Source: Propionibacteriaceae bacterium (lineage in GTDB: Bacteria > Actinomycetota > Actinomycetes > Propionibacteriales > Propionibacteriaceae). From it: 12,343 nucleotides of DNA. The notes under the pieces are model-generated. The model did no database searches. It was not told the origin of the DNA and saw only the letters and a list, made by a program, of their open reading frames with translations. Shown here in pieces: positions 1 to 6,909 of the stretch. The stretch spans positions 1 through 12,343 of the forward strand of contig JAKDIK010000048.1 in assembly GCA_030450535.1 (NCBI GenBank), given 5' to 3'. Numbering within the stretch: the stretch's first letter is position 1; each line of letters opens with the position of its first letter. A program made the position numbers and the translations under genes.

Positions 1-297
1 GTCGAGACGACGTACGCCGAGGCCGGGTTCCGGCCCGAGCTCAGCTACGGCAGCCACTTCTTCCAGGACCTCGTCGAGACCGGCATCTTCTACGCCGCGG
101 TCTTCGACGAGCGCCCCGGCGTGACGTTCCAGCCGCAGCTGGCCGTGGGCCGGCCGAACCGGATCCTCGAACTCGTTCGGGACGCCCCCGCCCACCTCGT
201 CGACGTGGTGCACGTGGCGCACTTCGACGATCTGGAACTCGCCAGCGACATCGTCAGCCAGCGCGTCCGGTGCGCGCGGGTCGTCGCGTCGCCGTGA
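1..297 (+). CDS. PEP/pyruvate-binding (PEP synthase-like) protein, C-terminal fragment
   Basis: Frame 1 is open from the first base of the window to a TGA at 295-297, giving the last 98 residues of a protein whose start lies outside. Seen: the stretch LSYGSHFFQDLVETGIFY (residues 14-31), followed by a short alpha/beta tail ending RVVASP. From memory, a G-[ST]-H-F-F-Q-D-L-V-E block is typical of the C-terminal part of PEP/pyruvate-binding proteins related to pyruvate, water dikinase (PEP synthase), which interconvert pyruvate and phosphoenolpyruvate. No catalytic histidine or ATP-grasp region is present in this fragment, so activity cannot be judged. The gene converges on gdhA with only 18 bases between the two stop codons, and there is no obvious strong terminator between them. 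The family call rests on one motif block, so it is moderate. Confidence 0.65.
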   Translation, partial: VETTYAEAGFRPELSYGSHFFQDLVETGIFYAAVFDERPGVTFQPQLAVGRPNRILELVRDAPAHLVDVVHVAHFDDLELASDIVSQRVRCARVVASP

Positions 298-315
298 CGA
301 CCCGCGGCCTGCGGA

Positions 316-1659
316 TCAGATGACGCCGAAGGCCATCATGGCGTCGGCGACCCGGAGGAAGCCGGCGACGTTGGCGCCGAGCACGTAGTCGCCGGGAGCA
401 CCGTATTCCTCGGCGGTCTCGTAGCAGCGCCGGTGAATGCCCACCATGATCTCCTGGAGGCGCTCCTCGGTGTACTCGAACGACCACGAGTCGCGCGACG
501 CGTTCTGCTGCATCTCCAGCGCCGAGGTGGCCACGCCGCCGGCGTTGGCCGCCTTGCCGGGCGCGAACCGGACGCCGGCCTTCGTCAGCGCTCGCGTGGC
601 CTCCGGCGTGCAGGGCATGTTGGCGCCCTCGGCGACGAGCGTGCAGCCGTGGTCGATGAGCGACTTTGCGGCACCCTCGTCCAGCTCGTTCTGCGTGGCG
701 CAGGGCAGGGCGATGTCGCAGGGGACATCCCAGATCGAGCCGCTCGAGACGAACCGGGCCGAGGAGTTGGCGTCCGCGTACTCGCTGATGCGGCCGCGCC
801 GGACCTCCTTGAGCTCCTGCATCTGTGCCAGGTCGATGCCGCCCTCATCGACGACGTAGCCGCCCGAGTCCGACATGGCGACCACGGTGCCGCCGAGCTG
901 TTCGAGCTTCTCCAGCGCATAGATCGCCACGTTGCCCGATCCGGACACGACGACCTTCTTGCCGTCGAAGCTCTCGTTCGAGAGCTTCAACATCTCGTCG
1001 GCGAAGAAGACCGTGCCGTAGCCGGTGGCCTCGATGCGGGCGCGCGAGCCGCCCCACGTGACACCCTTGCCGGTGATGACGCCGGACTCGTAGCGGCCCG
1101 TCAGCTTCTTGTACTGCCCGAACAGGTAGCCGATCTCGCGGCCGCCCACGCCGATGTCGCCGGCGGGCACGTCGATGTCGGCTCCGATGTGGCCGCTCAG
1201 CTCCGTCATGAACGACTGGCAAAAGCGCATGATTTCGTTGTCCGACTTGCCCTTGGGGTCGAAGTCCGCCCCGCCCTTGCCGCCGCCGATGGGCAGCCCG
1301 GTGAGCGCGTTCTTGAAGATCTGCTCGAAGCCCAGGAACTTGATGATGCCGAGGTACACGCTCGGGTGGAACCGCAGGCCACCCTTGTACGGCCCCAGCG
1401 CCGAGTTGAATTGGACGCGGAAGCCGCGGTTCGTGTGGACGCGGCCGGCGTCGTCTTGCCAATTGACCTTGAAGATGATCTGGCGGTTCGGCTCGCAGAT
1501 GCGCGGAATGATGCCCATCTCCACGAACTCCGGCCGGCGTTCCATGACGGGGCTGAGCGACTCGAGCACCTCGCGCACGGCCTGGTGGAACTCCACCTCC
1601 CCGGGGTTGCGGCGCACGACGATGTCGAACTCGTCCTGCAGTGTCTGGCTGAGTTCCAT
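316..1659 (-). CDS. gdhA: NADP-specific glutamate dehydrogenase
   Basis: The protein has 447 residues, the usual length for hexameric bacterial NADP-GDH. It catalyses reductive amination of 2-oxoglutarate with ammonium and NADPH to glutamate in the cytoplasm. Seen: the active-site block GLPIGGGKGGADFDP with the catalytic lysine at K128 (the same number as in the E. coli enzyme), PAGDIGVGGREIG at 165-177 with the conserved Asp at 168, and the Rossmann dinucleotide motif GSGNVA at 240-245. SDSGG at 263-267 is the sequence expected in NADP-preferring enzymes. The start ATG at 1659 is chosen because it follows GAGGGGG (1664-1670) by 4 bases and fits the family N-terminus; the frame stays open to 1752 but adds residues foreign to the family. 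It is monocistronic, with its own -10 box, and lies downstream of the leuA terminator. The enzyme appears complete and nothing in the coding region is unusual. Confidence 0.97.
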   Translation of the reverse strand: MELSQTLQDEFDIVVRRNPGEVEFHQAVREVLESLSPVMERRPEFVEMGIIPRICEPNRQIIFKVNWQDDAGRVHTNRGFRVQFNSALGPYKGGLRFHPSVYLGIIKFLGFEQIFKNALTGLPIGGGKGGADFDPKGKSDNEIMRFCQSFMTELSGHIGADIDVPAGDIGVGGREIGYLFGQYKKLTGRYESGVITGKGVTWGGSRARIEATGYGTVFFADEMLKLSNESFDGKKVVVSGSGNVAIYALEKLEQLGGTVVAMSDSGGYVVDEGGIDLAQMQELKEVRRGRISEYADANSSARFVSSGSIWDVPCDIALPCATQNELDEGAAKSLIDHGCTLVAEGANMPCTPEATRALTKAGVRFAPGKAANAGGVATSALEMQQNASRDSWSFEYTEERLQEIMVGIHRRCYETAEEYGAPGDYVLGANVAGFLRVADAMMAFGVI

Positions 1660-1663
1660 GGGA

Positions 1664-1711
1664 CCCCCTCGTTGACGATCGGACGGCGGGCGCACCGCCT
1701 CCGGCAGTCTA
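1664..1711 (-). promoter_or_regulatory. gdhA promoter -10 and ribosome binding site
   Basis: On the minus strand TAGACT (1706-1711) fits the actinobacterial TANNNT -10 pattern and would start transcription near 1699, giving a leader of about 40 bases. GAGGGGG (1664-1670) is the Shine-Dalgarno sequence. There is no convincing -35 hexamer; that position is occupied by the inverted repeat at 1713-1733. Inferred from sequence only. Confidence 0.5.
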
Positions 1712-1712
1712 G

Positions 1713-1733
1713 GGACGCCCACCCCGGGCGTCC
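1713..1733. repeat. Perfect 8-bp inverted repeat in the gdhA promoter
   Basis: GGACGCCC (1713-1720) and GGGCGTCC (1726-1733) are exact inverted copies around a 5-base loop. The repeat lies two bases upstream of the gdhA -10 box and covers the spacer and -35 region. It could be a repressor or activator site, or a second hairpin stopping leuA read-through. It does not resemble the GlnR or AmtR consensus as I know them. Confidence 0.55.
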
Positions 1734-1752
1734 GCCCCGGGCCACCAGCCAA

Positions 1753-1791
1753 GACGGCCGACCCGGCGTCCCTGGACGCGGGCCGGCCGTC
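1753..1791 (-). terminator. leuA terminator hairpin
   Basis: GACGGCCG (1753-1760) pairs with CGGCCGTC (1784-1791). The inner arms CCC/GGG and GCGTCC/GGACGC (1766-1771 with 1774-1779) continue the stem almost to a 2-base loop, interrupted by one A-C mismatch and one bulged G. The hairpin starts 22 bases after the leuA stop. In the minus direction it is followed by TTGGC rather than a U run, as is common for actinobacterial terminators. Confidence 0.75.
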
Positions 1792-1812
1792 GGTGGACAG
1801 CGCTCCGGGGAC

Positions 1813-3567
1813 TCAGGCCTCGCGGTGGTGGCGGTTGATGGCGCTCAGCACGGCGTGCATGGACGCCGTGACGATCGAGCTGTGCCGACCCACGCCCCAC
1901 ACGACGCGGGCGTCGTCCTCGCTGCCGACCTCGCACTCCACGTAGGCCACGGCCAGGGCGTCCCCGCCCGCGCTCAGCGCGTGCTCGGTGTAGTCGAGGA
2001 CGCGCACGGGGTAGCCGGCCATGGCGAGGCCGTCCACGAACGCCGACAGCGGTCCGTTGCCCTCGCCGCCGATTTGCTTCTCGTGGCCGTGGACGGCGAT
2101 GGCGGCGTCGACGGTGTAGACGGCCTCCTCCGACACCGAGCGGTACTGCAGCAGCTTCAGCGGCACGTGCCGGCCGAGGTATTCGCGCTCGAAGATCTCC
2201 CACATCTGCGCGGCGTTGACCTCGCCCCCGAGCGAGTCGGTGTGCTGCTGGACGACGCGGCTGAACTCGATCTGCAGGCGGCGCGGCAGATCCAGGTGGT
2301 GGTCGTTCTTCATGATGTAGGCCATGCCGCCCTTGCCCGACTGGCTGTTCACGCGGATGACCGCCTCGTACGTGCGGCCCACGTCGTGCGGATCCACCGG
2401 CAGGTACGGCGCCTCCCACGCCACCTCGTGGATCGACTGGCCGGACGCCGCCGCCGTCTTCGTCAGCGCCTCCAGCCCCTTCTTGATCGCGTCCTGGTGC
2501 GACCCGGAGAACGCCGTGTAGACGAGATCACCCGCGTACGGATGGCGCGGGTGCACCGCGATGCCGGTGCAGTACTCCACGGTGCGGCGCACCTCGTCGA
2601 TGTCGGAGAAGTCGACCTGCGGATCGATGCCCTGGGTGAACAGGTTCATCGCCAGCGTGACCAGGTCGACGTTGCCGGTGCGCTCGCCGTGGCCGAACAG
2701 GCAGCCCTCGACGCGGTCGGCGCCGGCCATCAGGGCCAGCTCGGTGGCGGCCACGGCCGTCCCGCGGTCGTTGTGGGGGTGCAGGCTGACGCAGACGTTG
2801 TCGCGGTTGCGGATGTGGCGGCCGAAGAACTCGATCTGGTCGGCGTAGGTGTTCGGCGTGCTCATCTCCACCGTGGCGGGCAGGTTGAAGATGATCTCGC
2901 GGCCGGCGTCCGGCTGCCACACGTCCGCGACGCGGTTGCAGATCTCGACGGCGAACTCCGTCGGCGTCTGGGTGAAGATCTCGGGGCTGTACTGATAGCC
3001 GAACTCCACGTCGCCGAGGTGCTGTTCGGCGTACTTCATGACCAGCTCGGTGCCGCGGGTCGCCATCGCGATGCACTGGGCCTCGTCGATGCCGAACACG
3101 ACGCGCCGGAACAGCTCGGCGGTCGCGTTGTACAGGTGGATGTTGGCCCGGCGGACGCCGACCAGCGACTCCGCGGTGCGCGCGATGAGATCCTCCCGCG
3201 CCTGGGTCAGCACGGAGATCTGTACGTCATCGGGAATGTGGTCGCCCTCGATGAGTTTGCGGACGAAATCGAAGTCCGTGGCGGACGCCGACGGGAACCC
3301 GACCTCGATCTCCTTGTAGCCCAGCTTGACGAGGAGGTCGAACATCTTCATCTTGCGCGTCGGCGTCATCGGGTCGATGAGCGCCTGGTTGCCGTCGCGC
3401 AGATCGGTGGAGAGCCACCGCGGCGCATGGGTGATCTTCTTCGTCGGCCACGTGCGATCGGGGACGTCGACGGGCTCGAACGCGGAGTACCTGTGGAACG
3501 GCATGCCGCTGGGCTGCTGCACCGGGTTGCCGTTCTGGGCGACGGTGCCGTACGAGATGGTGGTCAT
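1813..3567 (-). CDS. leuA: 2-isopropylmalate synthase
   Basis: The protein has 584 residues and is the large, actinobacterial-type LeuA. It condenses acetyl-CoA with 2-oxoisovalerate to 2-isopropylmalate, the first committed step of leucine synthesis. Seen: the N-terminal TIM-barrel motif TDLRDGNQAL at 54-63 (metal-binding Asp58), the second signature LHPHNDRGTAVAA at 262-274 with metal ligands H263 and H265, and GHGERTGN at 292-299 ending in N299. A C-terminal regulatory domain, expected to bind leucine for feedback inhibition, covers roughly residues 470-580 and includes HGHEKQIGGEGNGP at 493-506. The start ATG at 3567 is preceded by AAGGAAG (3572-3578). The frame extends upstream to 3702, but that part overlaps a leucine leader peptide and has no ribosome binding site. 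No leuB, leuC or leuD is adjacent. Expression is probably controlled by the upstream attenuator as well as by feedback. Confidence 0.97.
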   Translation of the reverse strand: MTTISYGTVAQNGNPVQQPSGMPFHRYSAFEPVDVPDRTWPTKKITHAPRWLSTDLRDGNQALIDPMTPTRKMKMFDLLVKLGYKEIEVGFPSASATDFDFVRKLIEGDHIPDDVQISVLTQAREDLIARTAESLVGVRRANIHLYNATAELFRRVVFGIDEAQCIAMATRGTELVMKYAEQHLGDVEFGYQYSPEIFTQTPTEFAVEICNRVADVWQPDAGREIIFNLPATVEMSTPNTYADQIEFFGRHIRNRDNVCVSLHPHNDRGTAVAATELALMAGADRVEGCLFGHGERTGNVDLVTLAMNLFTQGIDPQVDFSDIDEVRRTVEYCTGIAVHPRHPYAGDLVYTAFSGSHQDAIKKGLEALTKTAAASGQSIHEVAWEAPYLPVDPHDVGRTYEAVIRVNSQSGKGGMAYIMKNDHHLDLPRRLQIEFSRVVQQHTDSLGGEVNAAQMWEIFEREYLGRHVPLKLLQYRSVSEEAVYTVDAAIAVHGHEKQIGGEGNGPLSAFVDGLAMAGYPVRVLDYTEHALSAGGDALAVAYVECEVGSEDDARVVWGVGRHSSIVTASMHAVLSAINRHHREA

Positions 3568-3662
3568 GGTTCTTCCTTCGGTGGGTGGGGGTCTGCCAGG
3601 CGCGTGGAGAAACTCCGCAACGAGGAAGCCTGACGCCTCACACGCCCACGTCGGGCGGAGGA
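3568..3662 (-). promoter_or_regulatory. Candidate leucine-responsive attenuator RNA upstream of leuA
   Basis: Between the leader-peptide stop and the leuA start the minus-strand RNA can form competing helices. Segment 1, GCGAGG (3668-3673, at the end of the leader ORF), can pair with segment 2, CCTCCGC (3655-3661). Segment 2 can instead pair through CTCCGC (3655-3660) with segment 3, GCGGAG (3613-3618). The GGAG of segment 3 can pair with segment 4, CTCC (3606-3609), around a TTT loop. In addition CTTCCTCG (3621-3628) is complementary, with one bulge, to CGAAGGAAG (3572-3580), which is the leuA Shine-Dalgarno region. No U run follows, so translational control is at least as likely as termination. 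A conserved leuA-upstream RNA structure (the LEU element) has been reported in Actinobacteria; the match to it is inferred. Confidence 0.6.
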
Positions 3663-3707
3663 CTAGGCCTCGCTGCGGCGACCAAGAAGCAGGTTCGCCC
3701 ATGCCAT
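3663..3707 (-). CDS. leuA leader peptide (three consecutive Leu codons)
   Basis: A 14-codon ORF reads MAWANLLLGRRSEA and then stops at TAG (3663-3665). Codons 6-8 are CTG CTT CTT, and the stop lies 95 bases before the leuA start. A short ORF with a run of codons for the end product, directly upstream of the first gene of that pathway, is the hallmark of ribosome-mediated attenuation. The CTT codons look rarer here than the CTC and CTG used in neighbouring genes, which could favour pausing. A TAGCAT -10-like box ends 6 bases before the ATG, so the peptide may be translated from a leaderless transcript; no Shine-Dalgarno sequence precedes it. The product itself is probably non-functional. Existence of the ORF is certain; its role is inferred. 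Confidence 0.7.
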   Translation of the reverse strand: MAWANLLLGRRSEA

Positions 3708-3713
3708 GGCGTC

Positions 3714-3719
3714 ATGCTA
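3714..3719 (-). promoter_or_regulatory. Putative leuA -10 box
   Basis: TAGCAT on the minus strand fits TANNNT and lies 6 bases upstream of the leader-peptide ATG at 3707, placing the predicted transcription start at or next to that ATG. No -35 match is visible in the GC-rich sequence upstream. Confidence 0.4.
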
Positions 3720-3732
3720 CACACACCTGCGC

Positions 3733-3747
3733 CGCCGGGGGCCGGCG
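3733..3747 (-). terminator. Possible hairpin terminator of the CNNM operon
   Basis: CCGGCG (3742-3747) and CGCCGG (3733-3738) form a 6-bp GC stem around a 3-base loop, about 20 bases after the stop of the upstream CNNM gene and just before the leuA promoter. No U run follows. It is weak evidence, but the position is right. Confidence 0.35.
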
Positions 3748-3766
3748 CGTCCACGGGTGAGCCGCC

Positions 3767-4819
3767 TCAGGGGCCCGGTTCCTCGGGCAGGCCGCTCTCG
3801 ACCATGGCCGAGGGCATGACGCCGGGGAGGATGTCGTCCAGCGTCAGGACGCCCACCTCGGCGCCGGAGTCCATCACCACTGCGAGCTGCGTGCGGCCCC
3901 GACGCAGCGCCGCCAGCACGCCGGTGAGGTTGTCGGCGATGTCGACGACGACCGGCTTCCGCGCCAGGTCGAGCGCGGGGGTGGCGTTCGGCACCGCGAG
4001 GGTGTCGCGCACGTGGACGACGCCAGCGGTACGGCCGGCGTCCCGCACGAGGACGCGCAGGTGCCCGGTCCTGCGCGTGGCCGCCTGGACGTCGCCGGCC
4101 GTGGCTCCGGCGTCCACCGCCGTGAAGCTGCGCTCTGCCGGCAGCATCTCGCGTACCGTCTGGTCGCGCAGGCGCAGCACGGTGGTCAGCGAGCCCCGGT
4201 AGCGGACGTCCAGCGCCCCGACGTTCGCGGAGTGCTCGACCAGCTCGCGCAGCCCGGCGACGTCCTGCCCGCTGGAGAGCTCGTCGACCGGTTCGACGCC
4301 GGCCCTGCGCACCAGAGCGTTGGCGGCGGCGTTCATGCCGATCAGCAGCGGGCGGACGACCGCCATGAAGGCCCGCATGGGCAGCGCCAGCAGCACCGAG
4401 GAGTCCTCCGGGTGCGCGATCGCCCACGACTTGGGCGCCATCTCGCCGACCACCAGGTGCAGGAACGTCACGATCACCAGCGCCAGCACGAACGCGACCA
4501 CGTCGGCCACCACCAGCGGCAGGCCGAGCGCCTCCAGCGGCCCCATCAGCCAGTGGTGGACGGCCGGCTTCGTGACGGCCCCCAACGCCAGCGTGCAGAC
4601 GGTGATGCCCAGCTGCGATCCGGCCAGCAACAGGGTCAGCTCCGAGGAGTTCTTCAGGGCCGCCCGGCCCGCGGGGGTTCCGGCGCGCTCCTCGAGCCGG
4701 TGGTGCTTGGCGGCCATCAGGGCGAACTCGGTGGCGACGAAGAACGCGGACGCGACGATGATGACGAGCGTCCAGATCACGATCTGCCAGGCGGGTGCGC
4801 CCGTCTCGAGGGGGGTCAT
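3767..4819 (-). CDS. CNNM/CBS-domain membrane protein, short form
   Basis: The protein has 350 residues. Seen: membrane segments at about 11-35, 62-90, 99-127 and 140-163 forming a CNNM (DUF21) domain, with the family motifs SQLGITV (68-74) and HLVVGEMAPKSWAIA (121-135). Two degenerate CBS-like units follow at about 222-275 and 285-335; the second ends GVLTLDDILPGV. The chain stops there, so the C-terminal CorC/HlyC domain present in the upstream partner is missing. Known for the family: CNNM/CorC proteins are linked to magnesium and other cation transport, and older annotations call them hemolysin C. The start ATG at 4819 overlaps the partner's TGA as ATGA, implying translational coupling, and the two proteins may assemble as a heterodimer. 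The ion and direction of transport cannot be read from the sequence. Confidence 0.9.
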   Translation of the reverse strand: MTPLETGAPAWQIVIWTLVIIVASAFFVATEFALMAAKHHRLEERAGTPAGRAALKNSSELTLLLAGSQLGITVCTLALGAVTKPAVHHWLMGPLEALGLPLVVADVVAFVLALVIVTFLHLVVGEMAPKSWAIAHPEDSSVLLALPMRAFMAVVRPLLIGMNAAANALVRRAGVEPVDELSSGQDVAGLRELVEHSANVGALDVRYRGSLTTVLRLRDQTVREMLPAERSFTAVDAGATAGDVQAATRRTGHLRVLVRDAGRTAGVVHVRDTLAVPNATPALDLARKPVVVDIADNLTGVLAALRRGRTQLAVVMDSGAEVGVLTLDDILPGVMPSAMVESGLPEEPGP

Positions 4820-6198
4820 CGGTGCCCCCGCTCGTCGCCGCCCGGCTCGCCCGGCTCGCCCGGCAGTGTGACCAGGACGCGGGCGGGCACGTGGCGCGCC
4901 ACCTCCAGCACCTCGATCCGGACCTGCCTCGGCGGGGTGTCGGGATCGAGCGCGAGCTGAGCCGGGCTCGGCGCGAGATGCAGATCGACGGCGTCCCCGG
5001 CCGCGGGCAGGTCGCCGAACTCCCGGATGACCAGGCCCGCGATCGTCTCGTACTCCCCCTCGGGAAGCTTGACGCCCACCGTGCGCTCGGCCTCGTCGAC
5101 GTGCAGGTCGCCGGGCAGCTCCCATCGCCCCGCGGCGGACGGAGCGCCCGCGTCCGGATCGACGGGGTCGTGCTCGTCGGACAGGTCACCCACGATCTCC
5201 TCGACGAGATCCTCCACGGTGACGATGCCGACGAAGCTGCCGAACTCGTCCACGACGCAGGCGATCTCCCCGCGCGCCTCCCGCAGTGCCGCCTGGGCGT
5301 CGGGCAACGACATGAACACGGGCACGATCAGGGCCTCCCGCACGATGCTCGCGACGGGCGCATCCGAGTCGGGCGCCAGACCCAGCACGTCCACCAGGTC
5401 AACCACGCCGACGATGCGCTCGTGGGCGTCCAGCACCGGGTAGCGGGTGTGCCCCCGGGCCATCAGCGCACGGATCTCGGCCACCGTGAGGGTGTCGCGC
5501 ACGGCGTCCACGGCCAGCCTGGGCACCATCGCGTGCTCGACGTCGCGGCGCGGGAAGTCGAGGATGCGGTCGATCACCACCGCCAGCGTGGGCGGCAGCG
5601 TGCCAGCCTCGCGCGAGGCGGCGACGACGCGTTCGAGGTCGGACGCCGATGCCGTGGCCTCCACGTCGTGGACGGGCTCGATCCGCAGCGCCCGCAGCAG
5701 CAGCTCGGCGGCCTTGTCGAACACCCAGATGACAGGGCCGAAAATCGTCAGGTAGACCTTCGTGGACGCGGTGAGCGCGTCGGCGGTCTCCGCCGAGCGG
5801 GCGATGGCGTAGTTCTTCGGGAACAGCTCGCCGAAGAGCATCTGCACGAGCGTGGAGAAAGCCAGCGCGACGATGCCGCCGATCGTCACCGAGATCGCCG
5901 TCGTGGCGCCCCCGGTCACGAGGCTGGCGAACGCCTGACCGATGAGGGGCTCGGCCACGTATCCGACGAGCAGTCCGGTCACGGTGATGCCGAGCTGGGC
6001 GCCGGACAGCATGAAGGAGGTGCGCCGCGTGATCGTCAGCGTGGCCGCAGCGCGCTGGTCGCCATCGGAGGCCCGGCTGGCCAGGCGCGAGCGGTCGACC
6101 GCCACATAGGCGAATTCCTGGGCGACGAAATAGGCGGTCGCGGCCGTGATGGCGAACACGACGACCACGCCGACGAGCAGCGAGACGATCGGGGTCAT
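4816..6198 (-). CDS. CNNM/CBS/CorC-domain membrane protein, full-length form
   Basis: The protein has 460 residues with the complete family architecture. The N-terminal CNNM membrane domain has segments at about 4-33, 60-88, 98-125 and 145-172, with SGAQLGITVTG (65-75) and FGELFPKNYAIA (122-133). The CBS pair covers about 219-273 and 286-340; TVEDLVEEIVGDL (327-339) is the typical exit of the second CBS. The C-terminal CorC/HlyC transporter-associated domain covers about 359-445. The last residues encode PGEPGEPGG from a 9-bp tandem repeat near 4841-4864. Known members bind adenine nucleotides in the CBS pair and are tied to Mg2+/Co2+ handling. The ATG at 6198 overlaps the DUF1707 gene stop as ATGA, and the ATG of the short partner overlaps this gene's stop in the same way, so all three are made together. 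Confidence 0.93.
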   Translation of the reverse strand: MTPIVSLLVGVVVVFAITAATAYFVAQEFAYVAVDRSRLASRASDGDQRAAATLTITRRTSFMLSGAQLGITVTGLLVGYVAEPLIGQAFASLVTGGATTAISVTIGGIVALAFSTLVQMLFGELFPKNYAIARSAETADALTASTKVYLTIFGPVIWVFDKAAELLLRALRIEPVHDVEATASASDLERVVAASREAGTLPPTLAVVIDRILDFPRRDVEHAMVPRLAVDAVRDTLTVAEIRALMARGHTRYPVLDAHERIVGVVDLVDVLGLAPDSDAPVASIVREALIVPVFMSLPDAQAALREARGEIACVVDEFGSFVGIVTVEDLVEEIVGDLSDEHDPVDPDAGAPSAAGRWELPGDLHVDEAERTVGVKLPEGEYETIAGLVIREFGDLPAAGDAVDLHLAPSPAQLALDPDTPPRQVRIEVLEVARHVPARVLVTLPGEPGEPGGDERGHR

Positions 6199-6902
6199 GC
6201 GGGGCCCCGGGTGAGCTGCCGGCGGATCTCGTCGATGGCCCCCGTCGGGTTGGTGGTGAGTGCCCTCTCGGCGCGGCGCAGATCGCGACCGGTCGGCGTC
6301 CGGACCGTCAGGCTGCCCGTGGCCCGCCCGCGCAGCACGATGCGCGCCGCATCCGGGCCGGTGGGCCTCGTCCTCACCGTGGCGGTCACGCTGCCCGAGG
6401 AGTCCACTTGGACGCCCTGGGTGTCGACTCCCCACTGCTCAGGGACGATCAGCACGGCGGTTCCCCACGAGCTGCCCACGAGGACCACGTCGAGCAGCGG
6501 CGCCAGGGCGCGGGCGTGGGTGAAATCGATGAGGACGCCCCCGATGCCGTACTGCAGTTCCACGAACGGCGGCACGTCCCACGTGCCGAGCAGCCGCAGG
6601 GCGTGCCAGCTCTGGGCACGCAGCACGAGCGGGTCCTCCCACCGCCAGCCCGGCCCGGACGCCGCCGGCGCGACCTCGCCGAAGAACGCCGCCAGGGCGG
6701 TCTCCGTCATCAGATCGCCGAGCGGCCCGGCGAGGTCGGCTCGGGTGCGGGCACCGACGACGCGCGGGATGCGATCCTCCAGCTCGTCGAAGCTGATGCG
6801 ATCCTCGGCGGCCGCATTGCGGAGCTCGGTCAGGGCGCGCTCGCGCTCGAACGAACCAACGCGCACACGCCCCTGCGACGACCCCGGCTCCGTCACGCTC
6901 AT
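6195..6902 (-). CDS. DUF1707 (SHOCT-like) domain protein
   Basis: The protein has 235 residues. Seen: residues 12-65 match the DUF1707 pattern, RVRVGSFERERALTEL leading to RTRADLAGPL (52-61), a short helical domain found at the N-terminus of many actinobacterial proteins. The middle and C-terminal parts are beta-rich without membrane helices. IVLRGRATGSLTVRTP (188-203) resembles the C-terminal repeats of LiaF-like (cell-wall stress response) proteins that often accompany DUF1707, but this link is inferred. There is no signal peptide, so it is probably cytosolic or membrane-peripheral. The ATG at 6902 is chosen because DUF1707 starts soon after it; a longer frame to 7070 crosses the divergent promoter. 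No Shine-Dalgarno sequence precedes 6902, whereas a TAGCCT -10 box ends 7 bases upstream, which suggests a leaderless mRNA. It heads the CNNM operon and may modulate it. Exact function unknown. Confidence 0.82.
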   Translation of the reverse strand: MSVTEPGSSQGRVRVGSFERERALTELRNAAAEDRISFDELEDRIPRVVGARTRADLAGPLGDLMTETALAAFFGEVAPAASGPGWRWEDPLVLRAQSWHALRLLGTWDVPPFVELQYGIGGVLIDFTHARALAPLLDVVLVGSSWGTAVLIVPEQWGVDTQGVQVDSSGSVTATVRTRPTGPDAARIVLRGRATGSLTVRTPTGRDLRRAERALTTNPTGAIDEIRRQLTRGPA

Positions 6903-6909
6903 GGCGTTC

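Noticed and set aside
433..3633. A 1066-codon open frame on the plus strand across gdhA and leuA
   Set aside because: It is the mirror frame of two well-recognised genes. High G/C at third positions removes stops from the antisense frame. The product has no recognisable motif and is an Arg/His/Asp/Val-rich low-information sequence.
3568..3702. Upstream extension of LeuA by 45 residues (ATG at 3702)
   Set aside because: No ribosome binding site at 3702, overlap with the leucine leader peptide, and a good Shine-Dalgarno sequence before 3567.
3638..3715. Alternative leader ORF beginning MTPWHG in another frame
   Set aside because: It has only one leucine codon and no pathway-related codon run. 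The frame with three consecutive Leu codons explains the position better, though the two overlap.
4841..4864. 9-bp tandem repeat (CCCGGCTCG, about 2.6 copies)
   Set aside because: It lies inside the C-terminal codons of the long CNNM protein and encodes PGEPGEPG, a simple tail without sign of a mobile or regulatory role.
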